A DNA stretch of 53,051 bases from JBOGFC01 sp050742155 (GTDB lineage: Bacteria > Actinomycetota > Acidimicrobiia > Spongiisociales > JALYHC01), in NCBI GenBank assembly GCA_050742155.1, contig JBOGFC010000090.1, positions 1 through 53,051 on the forward strand, given 5' to 3'. The notes beneath the pieces are model-generated. The model saw only the letters and a program-made list of their open reading frames with translations, was not told the origin of the DNA and ran no database searches. Below are positions 7,645 to 16,392 of this stretch, piece after piece (the stretch's first letter is position 1; each line of letters begins with the position of its first letter). A program made the translations under genes and the position numbers.

Positions 7645-7697
7645 CCAAACCTTGGGGCAGAATTGCACCGCGGCGGTACAGCCAAGCCTTAGGTTCG
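7645..7697 (+). repeat. Dispersed repeat, copy 2
   Basis: This copy matches 473-524, with 7674-7697 identical to 501-524. It supplies the stop codon of adnB (7689-7691, minus strand) and fills the gap between adnB and the DsbA-fold gene. Both copies sit at gene 3' ends about 7.2 kb apart. The rest of 7560-7688 holds no gene. Confidence 0.7.
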
Positions 7698-10600
7698 CCG
7701 GAGTCGCCGGGTGTCGCCCACCCAGGCCTGGCCCGCCGGGCAGAACTGGAGGAAGTCGCAGGAGTGGCACGCCTCGGAGGGGGTGGGCTGGTACTGCCTC
7801 TTCTCGATGGCCCCCACCAGCTCCTCGAGATGCCGGCGGGCTTCCCTCTGCCAGGGCTCGTCGACCTCCTCCGACACCTCGGCCAGGCCTTCGCCCAAAT
7901 AGGCGAAGGTGACGATGAGCCGCCGCGGGGTGGTCGGCGCGAAGCCGGCCTCTCGGGCGGCCAGGGCATATGCCTCGAGCTGCACCCGGGGGGCCGGGTC
8001 GGTGGCCGGCCGGCCGCTCTTGAAGTCCACCACCTCCCAGCCGTCGCTGCCGGCCGGGTAGACGGCGTCCACCCGTCCCCGCACTCTGGCCCTGCCCACC
8101 TTGACGTCGAAGGGAGCTTCCACGAAGAGGGGCCGCTGGGCGGCGAACCGAGAGACGCGGAAGGCCTCGAAGGGGTCGACCCCCGGCACGCCCTCCGGCA
8201 CCGCCTCGGCCGGGGAGAGGTCGTAGACGGCTTGGTCGGCCTCCACCAGCGGCAGGGCGCCCCGGTTGTGAAGCTCGATGCGACGATGCAGGTCGACCCC
8301 TCGCCGGGCGGCCCGGGAGAAGCTGCGGGGCAGCCGGTCCACCTCCGCCCAGTAGAACCGCTTCGGGCAGGTGGCGTAGGTGACCAGGCCGGTCACCGAT
8401 ACCCGCAGCGGCTCGGCGACCGGGGCCGCCGCCGGCACCTCCGGCAGATCGAGCAGCATCTGCCGGAACTGCTGGTGTTCCTGCTGATAGGCCTGTGTCA
8501 GGTCCAGCTCGGCAGCCCGCTGGGCGGCCCAGTCGGGATCTTCGAGCACCGAGCGAAAGGCCTCCTCCCACCCTTCGGGGAAGGCCGGGTCGGGGGATGC
8601 TTCGGTGGATACCTCCACCCGCAACACCTCAGGCCGCGCCCCGGGCTCGGCCTGGTGCCCCAGATCGGTGGCTTCCGGCAGGGCCCGCCCCAGCTCGTAG
8701 AGGGGCCCGGGCGGCTGGGGTTGCTGCTGTCCGTACCAGTGGGCCCCACTCAGGTAGAGGAGCTCCTTGGCGCGGGTCACCGCCACGTAGGCCGTCCGCC
8801 ACTCCTGAGAGAGGTGGCGGGCTCGGAGGATCTCCCTCCGGGCTCGCTCGTCGTCCGGGGGTAGCGAAGGGAGGTGGGCGGCGTCGACTCGCAGGTCGAA
8901 GGGAAGCACCTGGGGGTGGCGGAATGGGTCGTCGTAGAGGCGGACCTCGGCCGGGAAATTGCCCTCGTAGAGAGCCGGCAGGAAGACGGCCCGCCACTCC
9001 AGGCCCTTGGCCCGGTGGACGGTCAGCAGGGCCACCGCGTCCTCGCCGGAGAGCCGGGCGCTGTCGATCTCCTCGCCGCCCTCCTCGGCCAAGAGATCGA
9101 GGTAGTCCAAGAAGGCGGCCAGCGAGGGCCTTCCCTCGATGGGGCTCCACTCCTCCGCCAAGTCCAGGAAGCGGTAGAGATTGAGGCGGGCGGAGAGGCG
9201 AGCCGGCCCGGACATGGCCTCCACCTCCGGCCAGGCCCCCACCCGGTCGAGGATGCGCCGGCACAGCTCGACCAGGCTCACGCCCTGGGCCTCCTGGAGG
9301 AGCTGGCGATAGGTGGTGCGGAACTCCTCCAGCCGCCGGCCCGACTCTTCGGTGAGGCCCGCCAGCTCCCCGAGATGATCGATGGCCTCGAGCAGCGTGT
9401 GGGCGGGAAGCCGCTCCTCGTCCTCATCCTCGTCTCGCCAGGGCGTGCGGGATCGCACCCACTCGGCCAAGGGGACCAGGTCGCCCAGGCCCAGCCGGAA
9501 GCCGCTCCCCAAGAGGATCCGAGCCAGGGCGACGGCGTCCTCCTGGTTCCCCAGCAGGCGAAGCCAGGCGTGCAGGTCGGCCACCTCCGGCACCGCCAGC
9601 AGGCCGCCCAGGCTGGCCACCTCGACCGGCACGTTCTCCGCTTCCAGCGCGTCGCGCACCAACGCCATGTCCTTGGTCTTGCGAAAGAGGACCGCCAGCT
9701 CGCTCCATTCAAAGTCTTCCTCCTCTTGGAGGCGGCGGACCTCCCCGGCCATCCAACCGGCCTCCTCCACGGCGCTGCGCAACCATGTCGTGGCCACCCG
9801 ACCCGGGCCCGCCTCCTCCCTGGCCACCAGCTCGACCTGCTCACCCCCGATCTCGGCCTGCACCCGGTTGGCCAGATCGAGGATGAGTTGGCCGGACCGG
9901 CGATTGGTGCGCAGGGAGCGGGTCTCGGCCTCCTGGCCGGAGGGGCGGCGGAAGTGGCTGGGGAACCCGGCGAAGTTCTCCAGTGAGGCACCTCGCCACT
10001 CGTAGATGGTCTGGGCGGCGTCGCCCACCGCGGTGACCGGGAAGCCCCCCCCGAAGATGCGGAGCAGCAACTCCCGCTGGGCCGGGTTGGTGTCCTGGTA
10101 CTCGTCGAGCAGCACGACGCGGTACCGCTCCCGGATGCGGGCGGCGATCTCCGGGCGCAGCTCGACCAGGCGGTGGGCCATGCGGATCAGGTCGGCGTAG
10201 TCCACCGATCCCAGCCGTCGCTTCTCCTCCTCGTACCGGAAAAGCGCCTGGGCCAACTCCACTCGCTGCTGCCAGGCCTCGTCCCGCTGCTCGGCCGCCG
10301 GGGCGGCCTGCAGGAGGTCGGACGCGGTGAGCAGGTTGTCGCCGAGGTCGGAGCCCAGCTCGGCCAGCCGGCCGATCACCGCCGGAGGGTAGGTGAGGTC
10401 GAGGGTGCCCCACACGCCGCCCCCCAGGGCGTCGCGCAGCAGCTGGCGGGCGAAGGGTGGGGTGATCACCTTGGCCCGTCGCTCCACGCCCACCAGCGCC
10501 CCGAACTCCTGCAGGATCCGGTGGGCATAGCCGTGATAGGTGGCCACCTCGACCTCCCGGCCCCGCCGGGCGTGCTCGCCGAGGGCGGCACGGATCCGGT

Positions 10601-10799
10601 CGGCCAGTTCCTCGGCCGCCTTGTTGGTGAAGGTGATCCCCAGGACCTGCTCAGGCTCCACGCCCTGCTCCTCCACCAGGTGGACGATCCGGTGGGCCAG
10701 GGTGGCGGTCTTGCCGGTACCGGCGCCGGCCGCCACCCGCAGGGGAAGCAGCGGATAGCCGATGACCAGCTCCTGTTCGGGGGTGGGCTCGAACCTCAT
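7689..10799 (-). CDS. adnB: AdnB-like UvrD-type helicase with C-terminal RecB nuclease
   Basis: A 1036-residue SF1A motor-nuclease. Motor motifs: RVAAGAGTGKTATLAHR (Walker A, near residue 25), GITFTNKAAEELADR (Ia), LLDEYQDTNPAQ (II), GDAAQTIYEWRGA (III), LTVHRAKGLEW (V) and TAYVAVTRAKELLYLSG (VI). The C-terminal PD-(D/E)XK nuclease has RGRVDAVYPAG and WEVVDFKSGRP. Cysteines in TYATCPKRFYW and ACHSCDFLQFCP form the four-Cys iron-sulfur frame of the AddB/Cas4 type. With the upstream gene it should form an AdnAB heterodimer that resects DNA double-strand breaks. The ATG overlaps the adnA stop (ATGA); the longer open frame upstream is a shadow of adnA. The stop codon lies within a dispersed repeat. 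Confidence 0.88.
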   Translation of the reverse strand: MRFEPTPEQELVIGYPLLPLRVAAGAGTGKTATLAHRIVHLVEEQGVEPEQVLGITFTNKAAEELADRIRAALGEHARRGREVEVATYHGYAHRILQEFGALVGVERRAKVITPPFARQLLRDALGGGVWGTLDLTYPPAVIGRLAELGSDLGDNLLTASDLLQAAPAAEQRDEAWQQRVELAQALFRYEEEKRRLGSVDYADLIRMAHRLVELRPEIAARIRERYRVVLLDEYQDTNPAQRELLLRIFGGGFPVTAVGDAAQTIYEWRGASLENFAGFPSHFRRPSGQEAETRSLRTNRRSGQLILDLANRVQAEIGGEQVELVAREEAGPGRVATTWLRSAVEEAGWMAGEVRRLQEEEDFEWSELAVLFRKTKDMALVRDALEAENVPVEVASLGGLLAVPEVADLHAWLRLLGNQEDAVALARILLGSGFRLGLGDLVPLAEWVRSRTPWRDEDEDEERLPAHTLLEAIDHLGELAGLTEESGRRLEEFRTTYRQLLQEAQGVSLVELCRRILDRVGAWPEVEAMSGPARLSARLNLYRFLDLAEEWSPIEGRPSLAAFLDYLDLLAEEGGEEIDSARLSGEDAVALLTVHRAKGLEWRAVFLPALYEGNFPAEVRLYDDPFRHPQVLPFDLRVDAAHLPSLPPDDERARREILRARHLSQEWRTAYVAVTRAKELLYLSGAHWYGQQQPQPPGPLYELGRALPEATDLGHQAEPGARPEVLRVEVSTEASPDPAFPEGWEEAFRSVLEDPDWAAQRAAELDLTQAYQQEHQQFRQMLLDLPEVPAAAPVAEPLRVSVTGLVTYATCPKRFYWAEVDRLPRSFSRAARRGVDLHRRIELHNRGALPLVEADQAVYDLSPAEAVPEGVPGVDPFEAFRVSRFAAQRPLFVEAPFDVKVGRARVRGRVDAVYPAGSDGWEVVDFKSGRPATDPAPRVQLEAYALAAREAGFAPTTPRRLIVTFAYLGEGLAEVSEEVDEPWQREARRHLEELVGAIEKRQYQPTPSEACHSCDFLQFCPAGQAWVGDTRRLRRT

Positions 10800-13762
10800 C
10801 GGAGGTAGGCCTCCCGTCCTTCCGGCCAGGCCGGGCAGACCCCCCGCACCGGGCAGCGCTGGCAAACCGGTCCCACCCGGGGGGCCCAGTCCTCGGCGAA
10901 GATGCCCCGGGCAATCCCACCCAGCTCCTCTTCGACCGCCGGCAGGTTGTCCGGGTCGAAGGGGCGCACGGTGAGGCGGCGGGCTTCGTGGGCCGGATAC
11001 CAGAACTCGGCTTCCGTAGGGGTCCCATGGCGGCAGATCTCGGGATCGCGGGCGGCGGCCAGCAGGTAGAAGCCGAGCTGCGGTGAAGCCCCGGCCTCCG
11101 CCCGGGAGGCCGGCGTCTTGCCGGTCTTGTAATCCACCACCCGCACCGCTCCGTTCTCGGCCTCGATGCGGTCGGCCCGACCCTGCCATGAGACACCTCC
11201 CATGGTGAGGCTGAGGTGATGCTCGAGGGCCACCGGGTGGGCGGGGCTGGGCCATAGTTCGTAGAGGCGCCGGACGATGCGCTCCGCCCGCCGCCACCAG
11301 GCTTCCGCCCAGGCACCTCCCCCGAAGAGCCCGGCGCTCCAGAGGCCCCCGAGCAGCTCGAGGGCCTCCTCGACGGTGCTGCGGCCCTCCCCTCGTTCGA
11401 GGGCCGCCCGCTCGGCCTCCTCCAGCACCCGGTGGATCATCCCGCCCAGCTCGGCATAGAGCCCGGAGCCAGCATCGACTCGGAGCCGCCGCTCGAGGGC
11501 GTAGCGCCGCGGGCAGGCCTTGTAGGCCTCGGCCTGGCTGGGAGAGAGCACCAGGTCGGAAGGCACAAGCCCCACGTCTCCGCCCCGGGAGCGCAGCCCG
11601 GCGAAGCCTTGCGGGGAGCGAAGCCCGTGAGCAGCCCCCCCGGCCAGGGCGGCCATGGCCGCCAGCCGGCGGGCCGGGCTCTCGTCGGGCTCGGTGACGA
11701 TCCGGCGGAGATGGCCCTCCGCCTCGAGGGGAGTGACCGGACGACCGTCTTGCGCGGGGCGGGTGTCCAGCTCGTCCAGAGAATCCACCCCGGCCACCAA
11801 GGGCAGGAAGCGGCTCACTCCTCCTTCGCCCTCGTCGAGACCGGCCGTGGTGGCCGTCCAGACCACTCGCCGTCGCGCTCTGGTCATGGCGGTGTAGGCC
11901 AGGCGAAGCTCTTCCTGCACTCGAAAGCGGGCGACGGCGGCCGGATCGAGGGTCTGGGAGGGCGAGAGCAGGCGCGGCTCCAGCAGCGAGCTGCGGGGGC
12001 GCAGGTCGGGGAAGACCCCTTCGACCGCGTCGGCGATGAACACCACCTCGAACTCGAGGCCCTTGCCCTGGTGCAGGGTGGTGAGGGTGAGGCGGTCGCC
12101 CTCCTCGTCGCGAAAGCTGAGCAGGGGCTGGGCCTCGAACTCCTCCTGCTCGGTGCGCCGCAGATAGTCAAGCAGGGAGACGTGGCGGTCCCGCTCCGCC
12201 TGGCGGCCCAGCGCCTGGGCGAGGGAGCTCCAGGCGGCCCGCCAGGCAGCCCGCTCGGGGTCGGCCACCAAGCGGCCGAACTGGGGGAGCCGGGTCCACA
12301 GATGCCAGAAGCCACCGGTGGCCGGGAGCCCGGTGGACCAGGAAGGGTCGTCGAGCAGCTCGGCGAAGGTCCCGCCCTCCGGTACTTCCCGGCGGAACAT
12401 GTCCGCCCAGGAACGCCCCTCCCGCAGGCGGGCGCGGCGTAGGTCGCGTTCCTTCCCGATCGGGAGGCCGAAGAGCGGTCCCAGCAGCAGCCGGCGCACC
12501 ACCAGGTCGGTTTCCGGAGCATCAGGATCTCCGGTGGCAGCGGCCACGCAATCGAGGACCAGACGGACCGCCGGGCGGTCGGCCAGGCGGGCGTCGGGGG
12601 GGTCGTGGGGGACGCGCCGCCGCTCGAGGGCCCGGGAGAGCTCGGGGAGGATGCGACGCCGGGTCCTCACCAGGACCGCCATCCCCCGGTAGGGGATCCT
12701 CTCTTCGAAGTGGAGACGTTGCACCTCGGCGGCGATCCACTCCGCCTCGTGGGAGTGCTGGTCGAAGAGGTACGTGTCCACCCGGCCCTGGTGGGGAGCC
12801 GGGCGCACCGGCCCGGCTGCCCCGGGGAGCTCGCCCCCGGCGGTGACCCGCTCGGCGGCTCGCAGGATCGCCTCGGGAACCCGAAATGAGGTGGTGAGCA
12901 CCAGCCGGCGAGCCGGGCGGCCCTCGGCGTCCGGGAACCGGGCCGGGAACTCGGCCACATTGGAGAGCTCCGCTCCCCGGAAGCTGTAGACCGACTGGTA
13001 GGGATCGGCGGCCGCGGTCAGGTTGCGGTGGATCCGATAGAGGCGCTCGAGGAGTGCGGCCTGGGCCCGAGTGGTGTCCTGATACTCATCCACCAGCAGG
13101 TACCGGTAACGCGTGCCGACCTCCCGCCCGACCTCGGGGTCGCCGAGCAGACGGACCGCTTCCACCTGCAGGGTGCCGTAGTCGATGCGGCGCCGGGCGG
13201 CCAGCTCCTGGCGATAGGTGGCCGCGAAGGCGGGCAGGGCGCGCCAGTCGTCCCGCCCGGCGGCCCGTTCGGCCAGTCCCTCCGGGTCCAGCAGCTGCTC
13301 GTGAGCACGCAACAAGAAGTCGGTCACCTCCTCGGCGAAGGTCTGGGTGGAGAGCAGCTCCCGGAAGCCCACCGGCCAAGCCTGGGGGGCCTCCCGGCGC
13401 AGCAGCTCCCGCACCAGCTCCACCTGCTCCGGTCCGGTGAGAAGGGAGGGGAGTTCGTCGCCCGCCCGGTAGGTCTCGAGCAACCGCAGACAGAAGGAGT
13501 GGAAGGTGGAGGCGGCGATGGCGGTATAGGAGTGATCGAGGCGGGCTTCCACCCGTCTTCGCAGCTCGTTCGCTCCCCGTCGGGAGAAGGCCAGGATGCA
13601 CAGCTCCTCCGGGGCAGCCCGCCCCGCCTCGATGAGGTGGGCCGCCCGCCTGGCCAGGAACTCGGTCTTGCCGGTCCCCGGTCCGGCCACCACCAGTTGA
13701 GGGCCGTCGGAGTCGGCGACGGCTGCCTCCCAGTGGGCGGGGTCGATGCGCCGCTCGCTCAC
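10796..13762 (-). CDS. adnA: AdnA-like UvrD-type helicase with C-terminal RecB nuclease
   Basis: A 988-residue partner of the next gene. Motor motifs: LVVAGPGTGKTEFLARRA (Walker A), ILAFSRRGANELRRR, YLLVDEYQDTTRAQ (II), AADPYQSVYSFRGAE (III), LTTLHQGKGLEFEVV (V) and LAYTAMTRARRRVV (VI). The nuclease domain has WQGRADRIEAENG and VRVVDYKTGKTP; the iron-sulfur Cys set is KACPRRYALE plus CQRCPVRGVCPAWPEG. All ATPase and nuclease motifs are intact, so both subunits may be active. The chosen start is the GTG at 13762 (MSERRIDPAHWEAAVAD), close to the usual N-terminal length before Walker A; a longer form from 13846 would overlap the small CPLC gene. Gene order (adnA then adnB) is as in mycobacteria. 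Confidence 0.88.
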   Translation of the reverse strand: MSERRIDPAHWEAAVADSDGPQLVVAGPGTGKTEFLARRAAHLIEAGRAAPEELCILAFSRRGANELRRRVEARLDHSYTAIAASTFHSFCLRLLETYRAGDELPSLLTGPEQVELVRELLRREAPQAWPVGFRELLSTQTFAEEVTDFLLRAHEQLLDPEGLAERAAGRDDWRALPAFAATYRQELAARRRIDYGTLQVEAVRLLGDPEVGREVGTRYRYLLVDEYQDTTRAQAALLERLYRIHRNLTAAADPYQSVYSFRGAELSNVAEFPARFPDAEGRPARRLVLTTSFRVPEAILRAAERVTAGGELPGAAGPVRPAPHQGRVDTYLFDQHSHEAEWIAAEVQRLHFEERIPYRGMAVLVRTRRRILPELSRALERRRVPHDPPDARLADRPAVRLVLDCVAAATGDPDAPETDLVVRRLLLGPLFGLPIGKERDLRRARLREGRSWADMFRREVPEGGTFAELLDDPSWSTGLPATGGFWHLWTRLPQFGRLVADPERAAWRAAWSSLAQALGRQAERDRHVSLLDYLRRTEQEEFEAQPLLSFRDEEGDRLTLTTLHQGKGLEFEVVFIADAVEGVFPDLRPRSSLLEPRLLSPSQTLDPAAVARFRVQEELRLAYTAMTRARRRVVWTATTAGLDEGEGGVSRFLPLVAGVDSLDELDTRPAQDGRPVTPLEAEGHLRRIVTEPDESPARRLAAMAALAGGAAHGLRSPQGFAGLRSRGGDVGLVPSDLVLSPSQAEAYKACPRRYALERRLRVDAGSGLYAELGGMIHRVLEEAERAALERGEGRSTVEEALELLGGLWSAGLFGGGAWAEAWWRRAERIVRRLYELWPSPAHPVALEHHLSLTMGGVSWQGRADRIEAENGAVRVVDYKTGKTPASRAEAGASPQLGFYLLAAARDPEICRHGTPTEAEFWYPAHEARRLTVRPFDPDNLPAVEEELGGIARGIFAEDWAPRVGPVCQRCPVRGVCPAWPEGREAYLR

Positions 13763-13772
13763 CGCCCCCAGC

Positions 13773-13901
13773 CTAGGAGCGCCCGTCAGGCGGCCTCCCG
13801 CTCCCGGGCCTCCGGCAGAGAGGGCAACCATGGGGCGGTCCCTCATAGATCACCGCCACTTCGAGCCCGGCTTCGGCCAGGTATTGCTCAAGTTCGTCCA
13901 T
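13773..13901 (-). CDS. Small CPLC-motif protein upstream of adnA
   Basis: A 42-residue frame: MDELEQYLAEAGLEVAVIYE, then GPPHGCPLCRRPG and a short Arg/Pro/Gly tail. It has a helix-strand pattern followed by a CxxC pair of the kind that binds zinc. It lies 10 nt upstream of the adnA GTG on the same strand, so it could be co-transcribed or act as a translated leader. Family unknown. Ribosome site weak (TTGGGG). It could be a chance frame, but the ordered residue pattern and the position favour a real gene. Confidence 0.45.
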   Translation of the reverse strand: MDELEQYLAEAGLEVAVIYEGPPHGCPLCRRPGSGRPPDGRS

Positions 13902-14027
13902 GCCCCAACCGTATCTCGCGGGTGTGACAAATTTTCTCGCTTCGAGGGAGGCTGTCCCCAGCGGCGGACCAGGGGCGTTCAAAGCCCGGGAGCGGGGTAG
14001 GTTGTAGGTGGATCGGCGAGGAGGCTG

Positions 14028-15311
14028 ATGACCGACGGCGGCCGGGAGGGCCATTTCCTGGAGTGGGACTCTCCTCTCTACCGGGAGGCGGTGGGACAGT
14101 TCGATAGGGTCGCCGAGCTGATCAACCTCGACCACAACGTGCAGGCGCGCCTCCGCATGCCGCAGCGTGCCTTGGTGGTGACCTTTCCCTTCCGCCGGGA
14201 CGACTACTCCGAGGTGGACACCGTGTACGGCTACCGGGTGCAGCACGTGCTCACCATGGGCCCCACCAAAGGGGGCATCCGCTATGCGCCGGACGTCAAC
14301 CTGGGGGAGGTGGCCGCCCTGGCCATGTTGATGACCTGGAAGTGCGCCATCATCGGCCTCCCCTTCGGTGGGTCCAAGGGCGGCGTGCGCATCGATCCCA
14401 TGGAGCTCTCCCGGGCCGAGCTGCAGAGGGTCACCCGCCGCTACACCGCCGAGATCATCGACGTGATCGGTCCCAACAAGGACATCCCCGCCCCCGACCT
14501 GGGTACCAACGAGCAGGTGATGGCCTGGCTGATGGACACCTACAGTCAGCACGTAGGGCACTCCGAGCCGGCGGTGGTGACCGGTAAGCCGGTGGCACTG
14601 GGCGGCTCGGTGGGCCGGAAGGAGGCCACCGGCCGGGGCCTGATCAGCCTCCTCCCCGCCGCCGCCTCCCACATCGGCCTCGACCTGGAGGGAGCCCGGG
14701 TGGTGGTGCATGGCTTCGGCAACGTGGGCCGCTACGCCGCCCTGGCCGCCAGCCAGGTCGGCTGTGTGGTGGTGGCGGTCTCCGATATCTCCGGGGGCAT
14801 CTACCACCCGATGGGCCTGCAGATCGCCGACGTCATGCGCTGGGCGGACGAACACCGCCTGCTGAAGGACTACCCGGAAGCCACCCTCGTCACCAATGAC
14901 GAGCTCTTCGAGTTGCCCTGCGACGTGCTCATCCCGGCGGCGGTGGGCGGGGTGATCACCAAGGCCAATGCCGACCGGGTCAAGGCCTCGATCATCGTCG
15001 AGGGGGCCAACGGCCCCACCACCCTCGAGGCAGACGACATCCTCAACGAGATGGGGGTCTTGATCGTCCCGGATGTGTTGGCCAACGCCGGCGGGGTGAC
15101 GGTCTCGTACTTCGAGTGGGTCCAGGACCTGCAGAACTACTTCTGGACCGAGAACGAGGTTGTGGGGCGGCTGCGGGAGATCATGAGCCGGGCCTTCGAC
15201 GAGGTGCTGGCGATCAGTGAAGAGGAGAAGGTCAGCCTGCGCACCGCCGCCCTCATCAAGGGGATCCGCCGGGTGGCCGAGGCCAAGCTGCTGCGCGGGG
15301 TGTACCCGTAG
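14028..15311 (+). CDS. gdhA: Glu/Leu/Phe/Val family glutamate dehydrogenase
   Basis: A 427-residue hexameric-type dehydrogenase interconverting glutamate and 2-oxoglutarate plus ammonia. The N-terminal domain carries GPTKGGIRYAPDVN (Lys81), MTWKCAIIGLPFGGSKGGV (Lys105 and the catalytic Lys117) and GPNKDIPAPDLGTNEQVMAW. The nucleotide-binding domain has VVVHGFGNVGRYAA and ends in VLANAGGVTVSYFEWVQDLQ. Length and motifs fit the short NAD(P)-dependent class. The ATG at 14028 follows GCGAGGAGGCTG. It is divergent from the adn operon and converges on the RecB-like nuclease gene 10 nt downstream. Confidence 0.95.
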   Translation: MTDGGREGHFLEWDSPLYREAVGQFDRVAELINLDHNVQARLRMPQRALVVTFPFRRDDYSEVDTVYGYRVQHVLTMGPTKGGIRYAPDVNLGEVAALAMLMTWKCAIIGLPFGGSKGGVRIDPMELSRAELQRVTRRYTAEIIDVIGPNKDIPAPDLGTNEQVMAWLMDTYSQHVGHSEPAVVTGKPVALGGSVGRKEATGRGLISLLPAAASHIGLDLEGARVVVHGFGNVGRYAALAASQVGCVVVAVSDISGGIYHPMGLQIADVMRWADEHRLLKDYPEATLVTNDELFELPCDVLIPAAVGGVITKANADRVKASIIVEGANGPTTLEADDILNEMGVLIVPDVLANAGGVTVSYFEWVQDLQNYFWTENEVVGRLREIMSRAFDEVLAISEEEKVSLRTAALIKGIRRVAEAKLLRGVYP

Positions 15312-15321
15312 GACGGGTCGG

Positions 15322-16116
15322 CTACCCGGCCACCGCCTCCACCAGCGCTTCCTTCCCCTCCTCCGCCCAGGCCGGGCAGATCGACCGGAAGGAGCACCAG
15401 TCGCACAGCGGCCCAGGGCGGGGTGGGAAGTGCTGCCTCTCGATGGCCCGCTCGATCGCCTTCCACAGCGCCTGGAGCTGGCGCTGCATGGCGTCGAGCT
15501 GGCCCTCCTCGACCGGGAGGCGGTACATGGTGGGCCCGTTCAGGTAGAGCAGGCGAAGCTCGACCGGCGTGCGGCCCTCCCGCCGCCGGATGAGCAGGGC
15601 GTAGATCTTGAGGGCGAAGAAGGCCGGCAAGGCGAAGCGCTCGGGCGGGGCTTTGCCGGTCTTGTAGTCGGTGATGACGAGCTCGCCCGAGGGGAGCTCC
15701 TCGATGCGGTCGAGGATTCCCCGGATGGTGAGGCCCTCCAGCTCCTCCAGCATCTCCAGCTCCCGCCCCTGTGGCTCGACTTCCCTGGGGTTCTCGAGGG
15801 CGAAGTAATTGGCCAAGAGCTGGAGGCTCTCCAGTCCCCAGGCCCGCTCCTCCTGGATGGTCTCGAAGAGCCCCCCGAAGGGCTCCTCGAGCCGGACCTC
15901 GGTCCAGGCTTCCCGGAACAGGCGGTAGAGGGCCTCCGGCGTACGAGCTTCCGGGGGAAGGTCGAAGAGCCGTTGCAAGGCCAGATGGGCGGTGGTGCCA
16001 CGGGCCTGGTAGGGGGTGGGGGGCTCGGGCAAGCGGTCGATGGCCCGGAACTTGAAGAGCTGGGGGCAGGTCTTGAAGTCGCCGGCCCGGCTCGGGGAGA
16101 GTGTTTCCAATGCCAT
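15322..16116 (-). CDS. Stand-alone RecB-family exonuclease with Fe-S cysteines
   Basis: A 264-residue PD-(D/E)XK nuclease with no helicase part: LSPSRAGDFKTCPQLFKFR at the N-terminus, RGTTAHLALQRLF, TIRGILDRIEEL and ELVITDYKTGKAPPERF (catalytic Asp and Asp-x-Lys), and a C-terminal CDWCSFRSICPAW. The first Cys (CPQ) with the last three gives the four-Cys iron-sulfur signature shared by AddB and Cas4. Actinobacteria commonly keep such a gene, probably for DNA repair. The ATG at 16116 follows a GGGGG run. It is the third nuclease of this type in 8.5 kb, and it is divergent from leader element A. Confidence 0.9.
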   Translation of the reverse strand: MALETLSPSRAGDFKTCPQLFKFRAIDRLPEPPTPYQARGTTAHLALQRLFDLPPEARTPEALYRLFREAWTEVRLEEPFGGLFETIQEERAWGLESLQLLANYFALENPREVEPQGRELEMLEELEGLTIRGILDRIEELPSGELVITDYKTGKAPPERFALPAFFALKIYALLIRRREGRTPVELRLLYLNGPTMYRLPVEEGQLDAMQRQLQALWKAIERAIERQHFPPRPGPLCDWCSFRSICPAWAEEGKEALVEAVAG

Positions 16117-16171
16117 GCCCCCGACTATACGCCACGGGAATGACACAAATGGGATTTCCGCCCCGCGACCC

Positions 16172-16245
16172 CGCGAAAGCTTCCCTTCCATCGCGAAATC
16201 CGAGCAGCAGATCGGCTTGACCGCGTCGTGAGGCCTCCGTAAGGT
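16172..16245 (+). promoter_or_regulatory. Element A promoter: twin CGCGAAA boxes plus TTGACC/TAAGGT
   Basis: CGCGAAA occurs at 16172-16178 and again at 16192-16198, 20 bp apart (two helix turns, same face). A -35 box TTGACC at 16217-16222, a 17-nt spacer and -10 TAAGGT at 16240-16245 follow. The same boxes occur with identical spacing and no indels at 29864-29937, which makes chance very unlikely. The twin box probably binds a regulator shared by both sites. Confidence 0.8.
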
Positions 16246-16249
16246 GACC

Positions 16250-16378
16250 GGAACCCGGATGGCCTGCGGGTCGTTTCGGGCCTCCCGCCGGGACACCGGC
16301 CTTCGGGCACGGATCTCGACGGGGTCCGAGAGCCCCGAGGAGGCGGCGATCGCATCAAGGCTCCCTCGGGGCTTCTCG
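16250..16378 (+). ncRNA. Element A: structured leader RNA of the phosphotriesterase operon
   Basis: From the predicted transcription start near 16252 there are about 140 nt of leader. It ends in a hairpin: AGCCCCGAGG (16331-16340) pairs perfectly with CCTCGGGGCT (16364-16373), and CGAG/CTCG extends the stem past a bulged T. The loop and flanks match element B at 19 of 22 nt, sharing GCATCAA and the closing GCTC. There is only a weak T-run after the hairpin. The downstream gene starts 15 nt later at a GTG without a ribosome site, so control of read-through or translation is plausible. No known riboswitch family was recognised. Confidence 0.55.
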
Positions 16379-16392
16379 CGTACCATCCCCGT

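Noticed and set aside
10800..11297. N-terminal extension of the adnB frame
   Set aside because: Lies entirely within adnA in another frame. The ATG at 10799 gives the normal distance to Walker A and an ATGA coupling.
13902..14855. Long minus-strand frame opposite the glutamate dehydrogenase gene
   Set aside because: His/Gly/Asp-rich mirror frame of gdhA. Only its last 42 codons, beyond gdhA, look protein-like and were kept as a separate small gene.
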